Under the pieces are notes generated by a model. The model was not told where the DNA came from. It made no database searches and saw nothing but the letters and a program-made list of their open reading frames with translations. Made by a program: the position numbers and the translations under genes. Shown piece by piece: positions 1-8,298 of a DNA stretch of 64,000 bases (position 1 is its first letter; every line of letters starts with the position of its first letter). Source of the DNA: Sphingobacteriaceae bacterium DW12 (GTDB taxonomy: Bacteria; Bacteroidota; Bacteroidia; Sphingobacteriales; Sphingobacteriaceae); the NCBI GenBank assembly GCA_000783305.1, contig JROE01000011.1, positions 1-64,000 on the forward strand, given 5' to 3'.

Positions 1-3000
1 TTTACTGTTCAGGGTGTCAATGACCCACCACTGCATACCTTTCCAACAGCACAATCAGTGTTTCGTAATAGCATATTAACTTTTAGCGACGCTAATCAGA
101 ACGCGATACTCATTTCGGATGCTGATCTAGGTGAAGAAGTTCTACGGGTAACATTGAAAGCTACAAGCGGACTTCTCACGTTGGGACAAACGACGGGTAT
201 AGTCTTTAGGCAAGGGGGGAATGGTGATACATCTAGTATTGAGTTTGACGGAAAGCTTTCCAATGTTAACTTGGCTCTTAATGGATTGAAATTCCGACCA
301 ATTGGTAATTTAGCTCAAGGTAGTTTAACAATAGTATCCAACGATTTGGGAGCTACAGGAATGGGGGGAGCAAAAACAGTGACTAATACCCTTGATATTG
401 ACATTAGAGATTCGAACCCTGTCATCAAAAAGGTATCTGTAGTGAATGGAAATCGCAGCTACAAACTAGGTGATGAAATCGAGATTAATGTTGAATTTGA
501 TCAAGAAATAAATGTAAGTGAAGGTGTTCCTACCTTAACTTTAGAAACTGGAACAACTGATAGAAAGGCTTCATTTGTAGGTCGTTATCAAAGTACGATG
601 ACCTTTGTTTATGAGGTAGAGGAGGGCGACGAGACTTCGGATTTGGAATATTTGGATGTAGATGCAATGAGATTGGAAGGAGCTACGATTCAGTCTCCAT
701 TTGGAGAAAATGCGATTATTGTTTTGCCGGCACTCAATAGTGCTAATTCTATTGCCGGACCATACGATATCGTTATTGACGGGATTCGCCCTGTTGTTGT
801 ATCCGTAGAAGTGCCCCAAAATGGCTACTATAAGACAGGAAACACATTGGATTTAAAGGTGAACTTCAGTGAAAATGTAAATGTCATAACCACTGGTGGA
901 ACTCCATATCTTCAGATTGCAGTTGGGGCACAAGTGGTCCACGCAGCCTACCTCGGTGGTTCGGGTTCGAATGTTTTGCAATTTCGGTATACGATACAAG
1001 ATGGTGATGAGGATTTGGATGGGATTGCTATTAATAGTCAGCTGGTTCTGAACGGTGGAACGATACAGGATTTCGCTGGAAATGAAACTACGTTGTTTTT
1101 AACACAGATTGGCAATACAAATGGCGTGTTGGTTTATACTAAACACCCCACAGTTACATTGTCAACGACATCTACTATTGTCAATGGGCCTTTTACAGTA
1201 GTGGCATCCTTTAGTGAAGCAGTAACCGGATTTTCTGTGTCTGATGTAAATGTAGTTGGCGTGACTGTCAGTAACTTATCTACAATGGACAATATTACTT
1301 ATACATTTTTGCTTACACCTACAATAGAGGGTGATATACAGATATCCATCCCAGAAAACATGGCTGTTAATATCGCAGATAACGGGAATAGAATGTCTAA
1401 TATGTTGACGGTGCAATACAATAAAAAGATTACTGGTGTCACCTTTGAAGACAAGAGCTTTGTCTACGATGGCATTGCCAAATCCCTATCAATAGGTGGT
1501 ACACTACCGAGCGGCACTTCTGTAAGCTATGAAAACAACACGCGTATGGATGTGGGAAGCCAGACGGTCACGGCCACCGTTAGTGGAGCCAATTACGAAG
1601 ATTTGGTATTGACAGCTGAACTGATTATCACCAAGGCCGATATTACCGGTATTACCTTTGATAACAAGAGTTTTGTCTACGATGGCATTGCCAAATCCCT
1701 ATCAATAGGTGGTACACTACCGAGCGGCACTTCTGTGAGCTATGAAAACAACACGCGTATGGATGTGGGAAGCCAGACGGTCACGGCCACCGTTAGTGGA
1801 GCCAATTACGAAGATTTGGTATTGACAGCTGAACTGATTATCACCAAGGCCGATATTACCGGTATTACCTTTGATAACAAGAGTTTTGTCTACGATGGCA
1901 TTGCCAAATCCCTATCAATAGGTGGTACACTACCGAGCGGCACTTCTGTGAGTTATGAAAACAACACGCGTATGGATGTGGGAAGCCAGACGGTCACGGC
2001 CACCGTTAGTGGAGCCAATTACGAAGATTTGGCATTGACAGCTGAACTGACCATCACCAAGACCGATATTACCGGTATCACTCTTGAAGACAAGAGTTTT
2101 GTCTACGATGGCACTGCCAAATCCCTATCAATAGACGGTACCTTACCGAACGGTACTTCTGTGAGCTATGAAAACAACACGCGTACGGATGCAGGAAGCC
2201 AGACGGTCACGGCCACCGTTAGTGGAGCCAATTACGAAGATTTGGCATTGACAGCTGAACTGATTATCACCAAGGCCGATATTACCGGTATCACTCTTGA
2301 AGACAAGAGTTTTGTCTACGATGGCACTGCCAAATCCCTATCAATAGGTGGTACACTACCGAACGGCACTTCTGTGAGCTATGAAAACAATACGCGTACG
2401 GATGCAGGAAGCCAGACGGTCACGGCCACCGTTAGTGGAGCCAATTACGAAGATGTGGTATTGACAGCTGAACTGATTGTCATCAAGGCTGATATTACCG
2501 GTATTACCTTTGATAACAAGAGTTTTGTCTACGATGGCACTGCCAAATCCCTATCAATAGGTGGTACACTACCGAGCGGCACTTCTGTGAGTTATGAAAA
2601 CAACACGCGTATGGATGTGGGAAGCCAGACGGTCACGGCCACCGTTAGTGGAGCCAATTACGAAGATTTGGCATTGACAGCTGAACTGACCATCACCAAG
2701 ACCGATATTACCGGTATCACTCTTGAAGACAAGAGTTTTGTCTACGATGGCACTGCCAAATCCCTATCAATAGACGGTACCTTACCGAACGGTACTTCTG
2801 TGAGCTATGAAAACAACACGCGTACGGATGCAGGAAGCCAGACGGTCACGGCCACTGTTGGTGGAGCCAATTACGAAGATTTGGTATTGACAGCTGAATT
2901 AAAGATTAATAAGGCCCAACAGATCATCAGTTTTGCGGTAATTCAAGAAGTGTATCGCGATGAAGGAACGTTGATGCTCGATATCAGCAGCAATAGCCCG

Positions 3001-3462
3001 CTGCCTATAAAGATATACAGTGACAATATACTAGTGGCTGAGGTTACTGGCGATCGAGAGGTGACAATAAAAGGCGTAGGGCTAACGAAAATTGTCGCTG
3101 AACAGGAAGAAACCGCAAATTATTTGGCAGCTGAACCCGTGACACGTGAATTAAGAGTTCGTAATGACGACGGTGCACGTCTTCCGGTACGTGTCCATCC
3201 GGCGCTTTCTCCTAATGGAGATGGTATAAACGACTACCTACGAATTGAAGGGATTGATGAATACCCTGAAAACAAGGTAACAATATTCGACGCCAATGGT
3301 ATCTTGATAAGAGAGATAATGAGATACGACAATCAAAGCAATAATTTTGATGGGTTCAAAGAAAGCCGCGGAGTTCCGCCAGGCACCTATTTCTATGTTA
3401 TGGAAGTCAAAATCGGAGAAAAATGGCATCATGACAAGGGATTTTTTGTTGTCAGATACTAG
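1..3462 (+). CDS. Secreted multi-repeat protein with type B T9SS C-terminal domain (5' end outside window)
   Basis: The reading frame is open from the first base (translation begins FTVQGVNDPP, a cadherin/VCBS-like motif), so this is the C-terminal part of a larger protein and the GTG at 58 is not the real start. In order it shows an Ig-like region, two related Ig-like domains (about residues 120-370, counted from 58) with 'VDFSEN/VEFDQE' type strands, one further Big-like domain, seven near-identical 71-residue MBG/YDG-type repeats (each with KSFVYDG and SGANYEDL), a short linker and a final domain of about 90 residues containing LSPNGDGINDYL and ending KGFFVVRY. The last domain is the CHU_C/type B sorting signal of the type IX secretion system, so the product is probably exported and surface-anchored or released. 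The next gene is a PorP/SprF homologue, the usual partner. The exact function (adhesin or matrix protein) is not visible. Confidence 0.9.
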   Translation, partial: FTVQGVNDPPLHTFPTAQSVFRNSILTFSDANQNAILISDADLGEEVLRVTLKATSGLLTLGQTTGIVFRQGGNGDTSSIEFDGKLSNVNLALNGLKFRPIGNLAQGSLTIVSNDLGATGMGGAKTVTNTLDIDIRDSNPVIKKVSVVNGNRSYKLGDEIEINVEFDQEINVSEGVPTLTLETGTTDRKASFVGRYQSTMTFVYEVEEGDETSDLEYLDVDAMRLEGATIQSPFGENAIIVLPALNSANSIAGPYDIVIDGIRPVVVSVEVPQNGYYKTGNTLDLKVNFSENVNVITTGGTPYLQIAVGAQVVHAAYLGGSGSNVLQFRYTIQDGDEDLDGIAINSQLVLNGGTIQDFAGNETTLFLTQIGNTNGVLVYTKHPTVTLSTTSTIVNGPFTVVASFSEAVTGFSVSDVNVVGVTVSNLSTMDNITYTFLLTPTIEGDIQISIPENMAVNIADNGNRMSNMLTVQYNKKITGVTFEDKSFVYDGIAKSLSIGGTLPSGTSVSYENNTRMDVGSQTVTATVSGANYEDLVLTAELIITKADITGITFDNKSFVYDGIAKSLSIGGTLPSGTSVSYENNTRMDVGSQTVTATVSGANYEDLVLTAELIITKADITGITFDNKSFVYDGIAKSLSIGGTLPSGTSVSYENNTRMDVGSQTVTATVSGANYEDLALTAELTITKTDITGITLEDKSFVYDGTAKSLSIDGTLPNGTSVSYENNTRTDAGSQTVTATVSGANYEDLALTAELIITKADITGITLEDKSFVYDGTAKSLSIGGTLPNGTSVSYENNTRTDAGSQTVTATVSGANYEDVVLTAELIVIKADITGITFDNKSFVYDGTAKSLSIGGTLPSGTSVSYENNTRMDVGSQTVTATVSGANYEDLALTAELTITKTDITGITLEDKSFVYDGTAKSLSIDGTLPNGTSVSYENNTRTDAGSQTVTATVGGANYEDLVLTAELKINKAQQIISFAVIQEVYRDEGTLMLDISSNSPLPIKIYSDNILVAEVTGDREVTIKGVGLTKIVAEQEETANYLAAEPVTRELRVRNDDGARLPVRVHPALSPNGDGINDYLRIEGIDEYPENKVTIFDANGILIREIMRYDNQSNNFDGFKESRGVPPGTYFYVMEVKIGEKWHHDKGFFVVRY
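1429..2919 (+). repeat. Seven tandem 213-bp coding repeats (71 aa each)
   Basis: Units start at 1429, 1642, 1855, 2068, 2281, 2494 and 2707, always in frame. They are almost identical at DNA level and differ in a few diagnostic codons (FDNK/LEDK, SIGG/SIDG, LPSG/LPNG, RMDVG/RTDAG). Units 3+4 and 6+7 share the same variants in the same order, which points to duplication of a two- or three-unit block rather than of single units. The repeats match the MBG/YDG type of immunoglobulin-like domain common in large Bacteroidota surface proteins. Copy number may vary between strains and such repeats are prone to misassembly. Confidence 0.95.
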
Positions 3463-3492
3463 TGTGTAGGATTGTTTATAAAAAAATAAAAA

Positions 3493-4425
3493 ATGAATCT
3501 AAGAAATAGCAAATCGATTTTTATATATAGGATGGTGGGTATGGCGGTGATTGCCTTACTACCACTTGTTACCCCACTAAAAGCACAACAGTACATTGAT
3601 CCTGCATTGTCGGGTTCATTTGGAAAAATGCTTAACCCCAGTTTCAACGCATTGCTGCAGGGAGGGGAGGGAGATGCTGCATTGGTCTACCGTTATCAAT
3701 GGGCGGGATTGGATGGCGCTCCTAAAAGTGTTTGGTTCAATGGTAATCTTGGAGTCGGACAACGGGGTATTGCGTTGGGAGTCAATGTTAAACAGTTTCG
3801 TATTGGGGTAGAACGCAGCACTGAGGCATCTGCAAATTTTACCAAAACACTCCAGATTTCCGAATCGGAATATGTTGGATTAGGTTTGAACCTCGGGTAC
3901 ACCCAACAACGAGGGGACTATAGTTCGCTAGATCCTGCCGATCCTGCCTTCCAGAATGTTCAATATGGGACGTTGCTCTATGGCTTGTCAGCATCTTTGG
4001 TACATCCAGAGCGATATTATGTAGGCATTTCGATGCCGAGGGCAGTATTTGGTTCCAATGAATCAGATTACGTACGTCAATTTGGTCGGGACAATACTTT
4101 TTATATCTCGGGGGGGGCGCTATTCGAGACAAAAAATGGATTCCATATCCGCCCAAACTTATTGGTAAGCTATCGCGAAGTCACTGGCGTGCAGTTTGAT
4201 GGGTCGGCCATGTTTTTCTTTAGTCAAAAGATAGGAATCGGGGTTGGCTATCGACAAAGAGGGGATTTGATGGGGATGGCCGAATTCAACCTTGGAAAGC
4301 TCAGATTTGCTTATAGTTATCAGCAAAACCTTAAGAACAAAGACTTGAATAGGTACATTACCAATAGTACACATGAACTGGGGGTATCCGTCAAGTTTGG
4401 AAAGCGAACGTTCTCGATGCTGTAG
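3493..4425 (+). CDS. PorP/SprF family type IX secretion membrane protein
   Basis: 310 residues with an N-terminal signal peptide (hydrophobic MAVIALLPLVTPL, probable cleavage after KAQ near residue 32) followed by QQYIDPALSGSF, the mature N-terminus typical of the PorP/SprF outer-membrane family, then alternating glycine/aromatic beta-strand segments to the C-terminus. Members of this family sit in the outer membrane and attach secreted T9SS cargo that carries a type B C-terminal domain. It lies 30 bp downstream of such a cargo gene on the same strand, so the two are very likely co-transcribed and functionally paired. The nearest family match is SprF/PorP as a class; which member is not certain. 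Confidence 0.9.
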   Translation: MNLRNSKSIFIYRMVGMAVIALLPLVTPLKAQQYIDPALSGSFGKMLNPSFNALLQGGEGDAALVYRYQWAGLDGAPKSVWFNGNLGVGQRGIALGVNVKQFRIGVERSTEASANFTKTLQISESEYVGLGLNLGYTQQRGDYSSLDPADPAFQNVQYGTLLYGLSASLVHPERYYVGISMPRAVFGSNESDYVRQFGRDNTFYISGGALFETKNGFHIRPNLLVSYREVTGVQFDGSAMFFFSQKIGIGVGYRQRGDLMGMAEFNLGKLRFAYSYQQNLKNKDLNRYITNSTHELGVSVKFGKRTFSML

Positions 4426-4459
4426 TGCATTTATTGGCCTATCAACAGCACGACAAAAA

Positions 4460-4484
4460 ATCTTCGAGTATCTAACTCGAAGAT
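4460..4484. terminator. Bidirectional hairpin between porP-like gene and nitroreductase
   Basis: Perfect 9-bp stem ATCTTCGAG/CTCGAAGAT with a 7-nt loop lies between two convergent genes. It has an A6 run on its left side, which gives a U-run for the leftward transcript, and CTTTTG on its right, so it can serve both genes. Confidence 0.7.
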
Positions 4485-4511
4485 CTTTTGTCTGCTCAAC
4501 AAGTGACAATC

Positions 4512-5144
4512 TTAGATATAAATGGCGAAATCTTCAATGGGATTTCTGACTTTTTTCATTGGGGCCAACCAATCTCTCTCCGCATCGCGGTAACCTACAT
4601 ACATTAGGGAAACACTCTTCAGACCTAATTTAGCTAAGTTTAATACTTCATCCACTATTTGATTGTTAAAGCCCTCGGCAGGTGTACTGTCAATACGTAG
4701 TTCTGCAGCCTGCGCTAATGCTAAGCCCAGTCCTATATAAGATTGTTTTGCTGTATGTGTAAAATGTTGGTCTTCGGTCTGTGAAGCGTAAAGCTGTTTG
4801 ATCATGTCCGTGTAGCTATTGAAACGTCCCTCTGGGAGGCCACGCTCTTCAGTTGTACGCCCATAGATGGTATCGATGCGTTCGGGTGTGTATTTGTCCC
4901 AAGCTGCGAATACTAAGAGATGTGAACAGTCACGCATGCATTCAGGATTTAATGCTCCAGGGATGAGTTTTTCACGGACTTCTTGACTTTCGACCACAAT
5001 GACCCTAAAGGGTTGTAGTCCCGAAGAGGTAGGCGCTAAGCGCGCTGCCTCAACAATTTTGCCAATATTTTCTTGACTTACTTTTTTAGTGGGATCGTAT
5101 GCTTTAGTAGCGTGACGCCACTGCAAATTTTCGATTAATGCCAT
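4512..5144 (-). CDS. NAD(P)H-dependent nitroreductase family oxidoreductase
   Basis: 210 residues, the usual length of NfsB-type FMN nitroreductases. The N-terminus RHATKAYDPTKKVS carries the R-x-x-x-(K/R) FMN-phosphate-binding pattern. APTSSGLQPFRVIVV is the conserved FMN loop, and the C-terminal part has GLKSVSLMYVGYRDAERD, which fits the family's C-terminal flavin contact. It would reduce nitro compounds or quinones in the cytoplasm. It lies 55 bp downstream of ohr on the same strand and is probably read from the peroxide-responsive ohrR-ohr region, suggesting a redox-stress role. The natural substrate cannot be told from sequence. Confidence 0.88.
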   Translation of the reverse strand: MALIENLQWRHATKAYDPTKKVSQENIGKIVEAARLAPTSSGLQPFRVIVVESQEVREKLIPGALNPECMRDCSHLLVFAAWDKYTPERIDTIYGRTTEERGLPEGRFNSYTDMIKQLYASQTEDQHFTHTAKQSYIGLGLALAQAAELRIDSTPAEGFNNQIVDEVLNLAKLGLKSVSLMYVGYRDAERDWLAPMKKVRNPIEDFAIYI

Positions 5145-5199
5145 ATTATGGATTTTTGAATAATGTGATTAAAAATATTTTATTGTTGTATACAATTGC

Positions 5200-5622
5200 T
5201 TAAGCATTGGCTACGGATAATTTGACATCTATATTGCCTCGTGTTGCATTGGAATATGGACAGATCTGATGAGCCCGTTCTACCAATTGTTGTGCTTCTT
5301 CTAAAGAAATTCCTGGAATGATTACCGTCAATTCGGCGCTAAGTCCAAAGCTTCCATTCTCCAATTGGCCGATATTTACGTGAGCGGTCACACTGGTCAC
5401 TCCTGTCTTTACCTTTGAAATGCTGATAGTTCTGTTTAACGCACTGTCAAAGCAAGCAGCATAACCGGCCGCAAATAATATTTCGGGATTGGGATAGTCA
5501 TCATTGACACCTCCAAGAGCCTTCGGCATGCGCACCTGTAAGTCTAGGATACCATTATGGGATTTGACCTGTCCATTTCGACCCCCAGTAGCAGTTGCTA
5601 CAGCTGTATATAAAGTTTTCAT
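5200..5622 (-). CDS. ohr: Organic hydroperoxide resistance protein (Ohr/OsmC family)
   Basis: 140 residues, the standard Ohr length. It carries the two peroxidatic/resolving cysteines in their family contexts: Cys57 in AAGYAACFDSAL and Cys121 in HQICPYSNATRGN, plus the opening LYTAVATATGGRNG that separates Ohr from OsmC. Ohr reduces fatty-acid and other organic hydroperoxides with lipoamide-linked electrons in the cytoplasm. It is followed by a nitroreductase gene and preceded, 77 bp upstream and on the same strand, by its likely regulator OhrR. Confidence 0.95.
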   Translation of the reverse strand: MKTLYTAVATATGGRNGQVKSHNGILDLQVRMPKALGGVNDDYPNPEILFAAGYAACFDSALNRTISISKVKTGVTSVTAHVNIGQLENGSFGLSAELTVIIPGISLEEAQQLVERAHQICPYSNATRGNIDVKLSVANA

Positions 5623-5699
5623 ATTGAAATTGTTTAAATGATTGCCTATCTAAACCAGGCGAATATTTGTGAAATACTATACCAAAGTACAGGTCATGT

Positions 5700-6128
5700 C
5701 TATTGTTTTTTTATGTTTAAGATTTTGTATGCAATGCTACGCATTATCTCTACCTCTTCGAGTGTTATACCTAATTCATCAATTAATTTTTTAGGAACAC
5801 ATTGTGCCTTTTTTTTCAAATCATGCCCACCATTTGTTAATGAAACGTCCACTACTCGTTCATCTGCCAAGCTTCGTTGACGGGATAGAAGTTCTTTCTG
5901 CTCTAATCGCTTTAATAACGGTGTCAATGTCCCGCTGTCCAACAATAACTTTTGACCAATCTGGTTGACAGACTGTTTGTCCTTTTCCCAAAGTACCATT
6001 AATACTAAATATTGTGGGTAGGTCAATCCAAGTTCATCCAGATGCGGGCGGTAGCGTTGTATAACTTCTCTACTAAGTGCATATAGCGGAAAGCAAAGCT
6101 GTTTGTCCAGTGTCAATAGATCTTCCAT
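5700..6128 (-). CDS. ohrR: OhrR-type MarR family organic peroxide sensor/repressor
   Basis: 142 residues, a MarR winged helix. The N-terminus LDKQLCFPLYALSREVIQRY aligns closely with Bacillus subtilis OhrR, including the reactive cysteine (Cys12 here, Cys15 there) and the tyrosines that bond to its sulfenate (Y16 and LTYPQYL). The wing segment LLLDSGTLTPLLKRLEQKELL is also nearly the same as in OhrR. Only one cysteine lies in the sensing position, so it is probably of the 1-Cys class, but another cysteine (VPKK region, Cys-Val-Pro) is present near residue 112. A perfect inverted repeat resembling OhrR boxes lies 38 bp upstream of the start, so autorepression is likely. Confidence 0.92.
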   Translation of the reverse strand: MEDLLTLDKQLCFPLYALSREVIQRYRPHLDELGLTYPQYLVLMVLWEKDKQSVNQIGQKLLLDSGTLTPLLKRLEQKELLSRQRSLADERVVDVSLTNGGHDLKKKAQCVPKKLIDELGITLEEVEIMRSIAYKILNIKKQ

Positions 6129-6147
6129 TTTGATGTGTTTTACTATA

Positions 6148-6155
6148 CAAAGGTA
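6148..6155 (-). promoter_or_regulatory. -7 box of ohrR promoter
   Basis: TACCTTTG on the minus strand matches the Bacteroidota -7 consensus TAnnTTTG and ends 19 bp before the ohrR start codon. No good -33 TTG is visible at the expected distance; the operator palindrome occupies that place. Confidence 0.55.
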
Positions 6156-6165
6156 TTGATTTTTA

Positions 6166-6193
6166 TCAATTAAATTGTGTGCAATTTAATTGA
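6166..6193. promoter_or_regulatory. OhrR operator (perfect 12-bp inverted repeat)
   Basis: TCAATTAAATTG, then TGTG, then CAATTTAATTGA: a perfect 28-bp dyad just upstream of the -7 box of ohrR. It shares the TACAATT-AATTGTA style half-sites known for OhrR operators in other bacteria. Binding would block the promoter until peroxide oxidises the regulator. Confidence 0.75.
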
Positions 6194-6650
6194 TGTATAC
6201 TTATTTACAATTATATGGCATAGAAGGGGGAATCAACATTTCTCTTAGTGAACGTTTATTTTACTGCGGTTGTGCTAGCTGTATATTAAAAGGGGTAGAT
6301 AGATTTAATGTAAAAGTATATCTTGGAAATTGAGTTTTTTCGTGCCGAACCAATTCTGAAAAAATCATGATTACGATAGCGGTAACGTTCAGATGAAGGT
6401 TGATAAATAGTATTGGTCGTCTTACTTCGTATTAGAAATACATTGCCTTAATCTCTATGTTGGGTCTTCTCGAAAGGGAATAGGTTGCAAATAAAAGGAC
6501 TTTTTGGAGATAATGGTTGCTGTAAAGTGGTATTTTATCGATGAAAAGTGCTTTTGGGAGGTGCCAATCTGGTATAAGGATAATCGGTTGACTCGATTTT
6601 TCGACAGGTAGATCCAAACTGGAAAATGAAAATAGTCTACTCTATTGGGC

Positions 6651-6717
6651 AAAAAGAAAAGGTTTCCAAACGGGGAGGATGGAAACCTTTATAACCAATT
6701 ATAAACCTAAATTATGA
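6651..6717 (-). ncRNA. Candidate small RNA, copy A (conserved 5' block plus terminator hairpin)
   Basis: On the minus strand a promoter (-33 TTG at 6754-6752, -7 TATATTTG at 6730-6723, 21-bp spacer) is followed by a 25-nt block at 6716-6692 with the core TTTATAATTGGTTA, then a perfect 10-bp stem AAAGGTTTCC/GGAAACCTTT (6690-6681 and 6667-6658) and a U-rich tail to 6651. The whole transcript would be about 65 nt and contains no reading frame. The same arrangement, with 24 of 25 bases of the block identical but a different hairpin, occurs at 48507-48570. The repeat of block plus promoter plus terminator argues for an independent small RNA rather than a gene leader, since no gene follows on this strand before ohrR. 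Its function is unknown. Confidence 0.6.
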
Positions 6718-6722
6718 TAGTA

Positions 6723-6755
6723 CAAATATAGTGTATTTAAAACACTAAGTGCAAA
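6723..6755 (-). promoter_or_regulatory. Promoter of small RNA copy A
   Basis: Minus-strand -7 TATATTTG (6730-6723) with TTTG at 6755-6752 as -33 element, 21-bp spacing from TTG. Both match the Bacteroidota housekeeping consensus. Confidence 0.6.
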
Positions 6756-6974
6756 TTTATTTTCATTTTCTACTGTGGAATATCAGATTGTTTTTGAAAC
6801 CGTTGTTGTGCGAGAAAGCCGGCTGTAGGATGCATTTATCTCACAATTGAACCTAGTTGCCCACGATTGATATGGTAAACGAAGTTTATAGGGCTTTCCT
6901 AATCAACGACAACTTCCATTTTATTGCGAGCGGTAAATCTGATACGTACGTAACTTTAGATAACCGATTACTTT

Positions 6975-7003
6975 TTTGAACCTTTAGAGTTTCTATAATT
7001 TTG
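6975..7003 (+). promoter_or_regulatory. Promoter of the membrane acyltransferase gene
   Basis: TTTG at 6975-6978 and TAATTTTG at 6996-7003 (consensus TAnnTTTG) with a 17-bp spacer, about 100 bp upstream of the start codon at 7108. Confidence 0.5.
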
Positions 7004-7107
7004 TATATTAGCTTGCCTACAAGGTTTTTAGTTGGGATACTATTAACAGTAGGCATAGTTATCTATGTCGCTTCCTAAATACGACCTATACTAATGCATA
7101 TCACTAA

Positions 7108-8226
7108 ATGAATAGTAAAACACTACCTGGAAGACTACTGTCTTTAGATATCCTTAGAGGCTTAGACCTTTTTTTATTGGTTTTTTTTCAACCAATATTT
7201 ATGGCATTTTTTAGAAATGTCGATCATCCGGTGATAGATGCCATTCGTCATCAACTGAGTCACGAACAATGGGAGGGATTTCGTATTTGGGATTTGATTA
7301 TGCCACTTTTCTTATTCATGACCGGCGTATCTATGCCTTTTGCCTTGAGTAAATATGTAGGTGAAAAAGAAAAAGGCAAGGGTTATAGGCGCATATTAAA
7401 GCGAGTGTTGATACTGTTTATCTTAGGAATGATTGTGCAGGGCAATCTTCTGGATTTAGATGTACGCTCCCTAAGGTTGTATAGTAACACTTTGCAGGCT
7501 ATTGCCATTGGATATCTAATTAGTGCTGTTGTAATCATGAATTTGAGATGGAGATGGCAGATTTCGGCTGCAGTGATACTACTTGCCATATATGCTATTC
7601 CGATGTATATGTGGGGAGACTTTTCTCCCGAAGGTAATTTCGCAATGAAAGTGGACCGAACCATCTTGGGACGCTTTATGGATGGTGTTTCGTGGAATGA
7701 TAGCGGTCAATGGACCTTTTCCCCTCACTATCACTACACGTGGATTTGGAGTAGCTTAACATTTGGTGTGACGGTATTAATGGGGGCCTTTGCAGGGACA
7801 ATAATGAAATTGCCCATCGCTAGATTAAAACATGTACGATATATGTTGTTGGTTGGGACGACTTGTGTTATAGTTGGGATATTATGGAGTTCGAGCATGC
7901 CAATCATCAAGCCGATTTGGAGTGCCAGCATGACGCTTTTTTCAGGAGGTATATGCATGTTGTTGATGGGTATATCCTATTGGGTGATAGATTGTCGACA
8001 ATTTACCTATGGCTTGAGTTGGTTACAGATTTATGGGATGAACTCCATAACAGCTTATGTCTTAGCTGAAGTGGTCAATTTTAGGAGTATACCTCAATCC
8101 TTATTTTTTGGATTGCAGCCAATGCTGGGTGATTTTTACGACCCATGGATTACAACATGCAATTTTTTATTTGTTTTTTTAATACTTTGGTGGATGTTTA
8201 AGAATCGCATCTTTGTAAAGATTTAG
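7108..8226 (+). CDS. NagX/HGSNAT-like membrane acyltransferase (DUF5009 family)
   Basis: 372 residues with about ten hydrophobic helices. It begins GRLLSLDILRGLDLFLLVF, the signature of the heparan-alpha-glucosaminide N-acetyltransferase/YeiB-related group, followed by FRIWDLIMPLFLFMTGVSMPFAL in the second helix and a late GMNSITAYVLAEVV helix, all typical of Bacteroidota DUF5009 proteins. Human HGSNAT moves an acetyl group from cytoplasmic acetyl-CoA to amino sugars across the membrane; bacterial NagX members are linked with chitin and amino-sugar use. The next gene on the same strand, 72 bp away, is an M20 amidohydrolase, so an acetylation/deacetylation pairing is possible but is an inference. 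Confidence 0.82.
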   Translation: MNSKTLPGRLLSLDILRGLDLFLLVFFQPIFMAFFRNVDHPVIDAIRHQLSHEQWEGFRIWDLIMPLFLFMTGVSMPFALSKYVGEKEKGKGYRRILKRVLILFILGMIVQGNLLDLDVRSLRLYSNTLQAIAIGYLISAVVIMNLRWRWQISAAVILLAIYAIPMYMWGDFSPEGNFAMKVDRTILGRFMDGVSWNDSGQWTFSPHYHYTWIWSSLTFGVTVLMGAFAGTIMKLPIARLKHVRYMLLVGTTCVIVGILWSSSMPIIKPIWSASMTLFSGGICMLLMGISYWVIDCRQFTYGLSWLQIYGMNSITAYVLAEVVNFRSIPQSLFFGLQPMLGDFYDPWITTCNFLFVFLILWWMFKNRIFVKI

Positions 8227-8298
8227 TAGCTGGAAATCCAGCGTTTATCTTCTATACATACGTTAGCGCATGTCATTATCTTTTATTTGGTGTTTAAA

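Larger units (their letters stand above)
6194..7107. other. Intergenic region without a supportable protein gene
   Basis: Divergent promoter region between ohrR and the acyltransferase gene. It holds the small RNA candidate on the minus strand at 6651-6717 and a promoter for the rightward gene near 6975-7003. Two overlapping minus-strand frames of 61-65 codons at 6432-6652 show no recognisable motif, overlap each other and are not accepted as genes. Confidence 0.6.

Noticed and set aside
571..819. Antisense frame inside the repeat protein gene
   Set aside because: Shadow of the real frame with no motif of its own.
1429..2919. CRISPR-like or satellite array
   Set aside because: The 213-bp units are in-frame coding repeats without spacers; they encode Ig-like domains.
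6432..6652. Two overlapping minus-strand frames of 61-65 codons
   Set aside because: They overlap each other, lack recognisable motifs, and have no promoter of their own; the region reads as non-coding.
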